A DNA stretch of 64,000 nucleotides from Candidatus Hadersleviella danica (GTDB lineage Bacteria; Chloroflexota; Anaerolineae; Promineifilales; Promineifilaceae). A program made the translations under genes and the position numbers. Of the stretch, positions 63,327-64,000 are shown piece by piece. Positions within the stretch are counted from its first letter, which is position 1. Every line of letters begins with the position of its first letter. The stretch is taken from the NCBI GenBank assembly GCA_016711405.1, contig JADJSZ010000029.1:21467-85466 (forward strand), written 5' to 3'. A model generated the notes under the pieces. That model was not told where the DNA came from and made no database searches. It was given only the letters and a program-made list of their open reading frames with translations.

Positions 63327-63746
63327 TTACCACTTCAGAATGGCCATGGTTAGGCGGCTGATGCAGATGAGTTTGTCTTGTTCGTCGGTGATGTGGATGT
63401 CCCAGACGTGGGTGGTGCGGCCGAGGCGGAACGGCCGTGCGGTGCCCGTCACCAAGCCGCTGGAAACGCCGCGCAGGTGGCTGGCGTTGATTTCTAGCCC
63501 AGCGGGGCGGTATTGGGTGGTGTCTACGACCAAGGCGGAGGCGATACTGCCCACGCTTTCGGCCAGCACGCAGGAGGCGCCGCCGTGCAAAATGCGGTAG
63601 GGCATCCATGTGCGCTCGTCTACGGGCATGGTGGCCTGTAAGTAGTCGTCGCCAATGCCGCTGAGGCGAATGTCTAAATGCGCCATGAGGTATTGCGCTT
63701 GCATGGTGCTGATTTCTTCAAGGGTGTAGGGTTTGAGCCAAATCAT
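63327..63746 (-). CDS. Hotdog-fold thioesterase (PaaI/MenI-like)
   Basis: 139 residues. Hotdog fold with YRILHGGASCVLAESVGS (active-site helix with Asn/Glu-type acidic residue) and LEINASHLRGVSSGLVTGTA. These thioesterases cleave aryl- or acyl-CoA (1,4-dihydroxy-2-naphthoyl-CoA in MenI; hydroxyphenylacetyl-CoA in PaaI); substrate cannot be chosen. Full length. Start MIWLKPYTLEEISTMQAQ at 63746. Confidence 0.88.
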   Translation of the reverse strand: MIWLKPYTLEEISTMQAQYLMAHLDIRLSGIGDDYLQATMPVDERTWMPYRILHGGASCVLAESVGSIASALVVDTTQYRPAGLEINASHLRGVSSGLVTGTARPFRLGRTTHVWDIHITDEQDKLICISRLTMAILKW

Positions 63747-63946
63747 GGGGTTGGGGATGGGTGGTGGTTTAAGGGAAGGTAGGGGGGATTATAGCATAGG
63801 TGGGGGATTGGAAACGGCCGTTTGGGGCCAGCGGTGGGTGGAGGGAAGAGCGGCCGTGGAACCTCTGCCAACACTTCTCGCACCATAAGGGGTGTGCTAA
63901 ACTAACCCTCAAATTGGCAAGTCAATAGTGAACGAGGAGAATGAGG

Positions 63947-64000
63947 ATGACCCACTTAAGGAATGGCTTACCTGAGATGGCAATAGTTAACGAAGAACAC
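63947..64000 (+). CDS. Possible gene start cut by the window edge
   Basis: ATG 63947 follows GAGGAGAATGAGG and opens a frame (MTHLRNGLPEMAIVNEEH) to the window end. An in-frame ATG at 63941 is too close to the ribosome-binding site. Too short to identify. Confidence 0.4.
   Translation, partial: MTHLRNGLPEMAIVNEEH

Overview
The window looks like chromosome from a filamentous-type Chloroflexota (Anaerolineae-like) bacterium. This is inferred from the style of the proteins: Pro/Thr-rich LysM proteins, adenylate-cyclase/AAA fusions, DUF2330, DUF6391 and DUF456 proteins, a baseplate-J-like membrane protein and large beta-helix and Ig-type surface proteins. No rRNA genes are present and there is one tRNA. 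There is no phage, plasmid or CRISPR region. Coding density is high. Many genes carry one-base frameshifts, several of them beside homopolymer runs, so part of the breakage may be sequencing error.

Layout. 1-9.2 kb: DNA repair (sbcD), tRNA-Leu, tilS, a GAF/PAS adenylate cyclase, two NUDIX or LysM genes, a deoxynucleoside kinase, a frameshifted rarD and small membrane proteins. 9.2-11.1 kb: an accessory stretch with a perfect hairpin, twelve 21-bp repeats, a decayed membrane-protein gene and a self-contained unit (promoter, 23-codon ORF, terminator). 11-23.3 kb: a RIO-like kinase, three large surface or secreted proteins, an enolase-superfamily enzyme and a cyclase/AAA signalling protein. 23.4-28.1 kb: TlpA thioredoxin, DUF952, FAD oxidase, LolD-type ATPase, nadD, and a peroxiredoxin-like gene whose first active-site cysteine codon is TGA (candidate selenoprotein). 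28.2-35.9 kb: a YnjBCDF-like ABC importer plus CDP-alcohol phosphotransferase, with a halogenase-like flavoenzyme and a membrane hydrolase inserted. 36-42.9 kb: a mercuric-reductase-like flavoprotein, an SD-repeat surface protein and an S9 peptidase. 43-51.3 kb: a fatty-acid block (phosphotransferase, acyl-CoA dehydrogenase, enoyl-CoA hydratase) with tandem paralogues of unknown role and a glycosyltransferase. 51.3-64 kb: a ruvX-tsaC fused frame, a baseplate-J-like protein, a badly broken secreted-protein gene, DUF6391, DUF2330, nudC, a BatA/VWA protein and a hotdog thioesterase.

The most striking property is non-genic. (1) The palindrome CGGCCG, mostly as ACGGCCGT, recurs throughout genes and spacers at a density like HIP1 in cyanobacteria. 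(2) Most spacers consist of heptamer tandem repeats, often followed by their reverse complement so that they fold into hairpins, like cyanobacterial STRRs. (3) Three spacers hold arrays with a period of about 21 bp but unrelated sequences. (4) A MITE-like element of 110-135 bp with terminal inverted repeats recurs. Several genes run into the heptamer repeats at their 3' ends.
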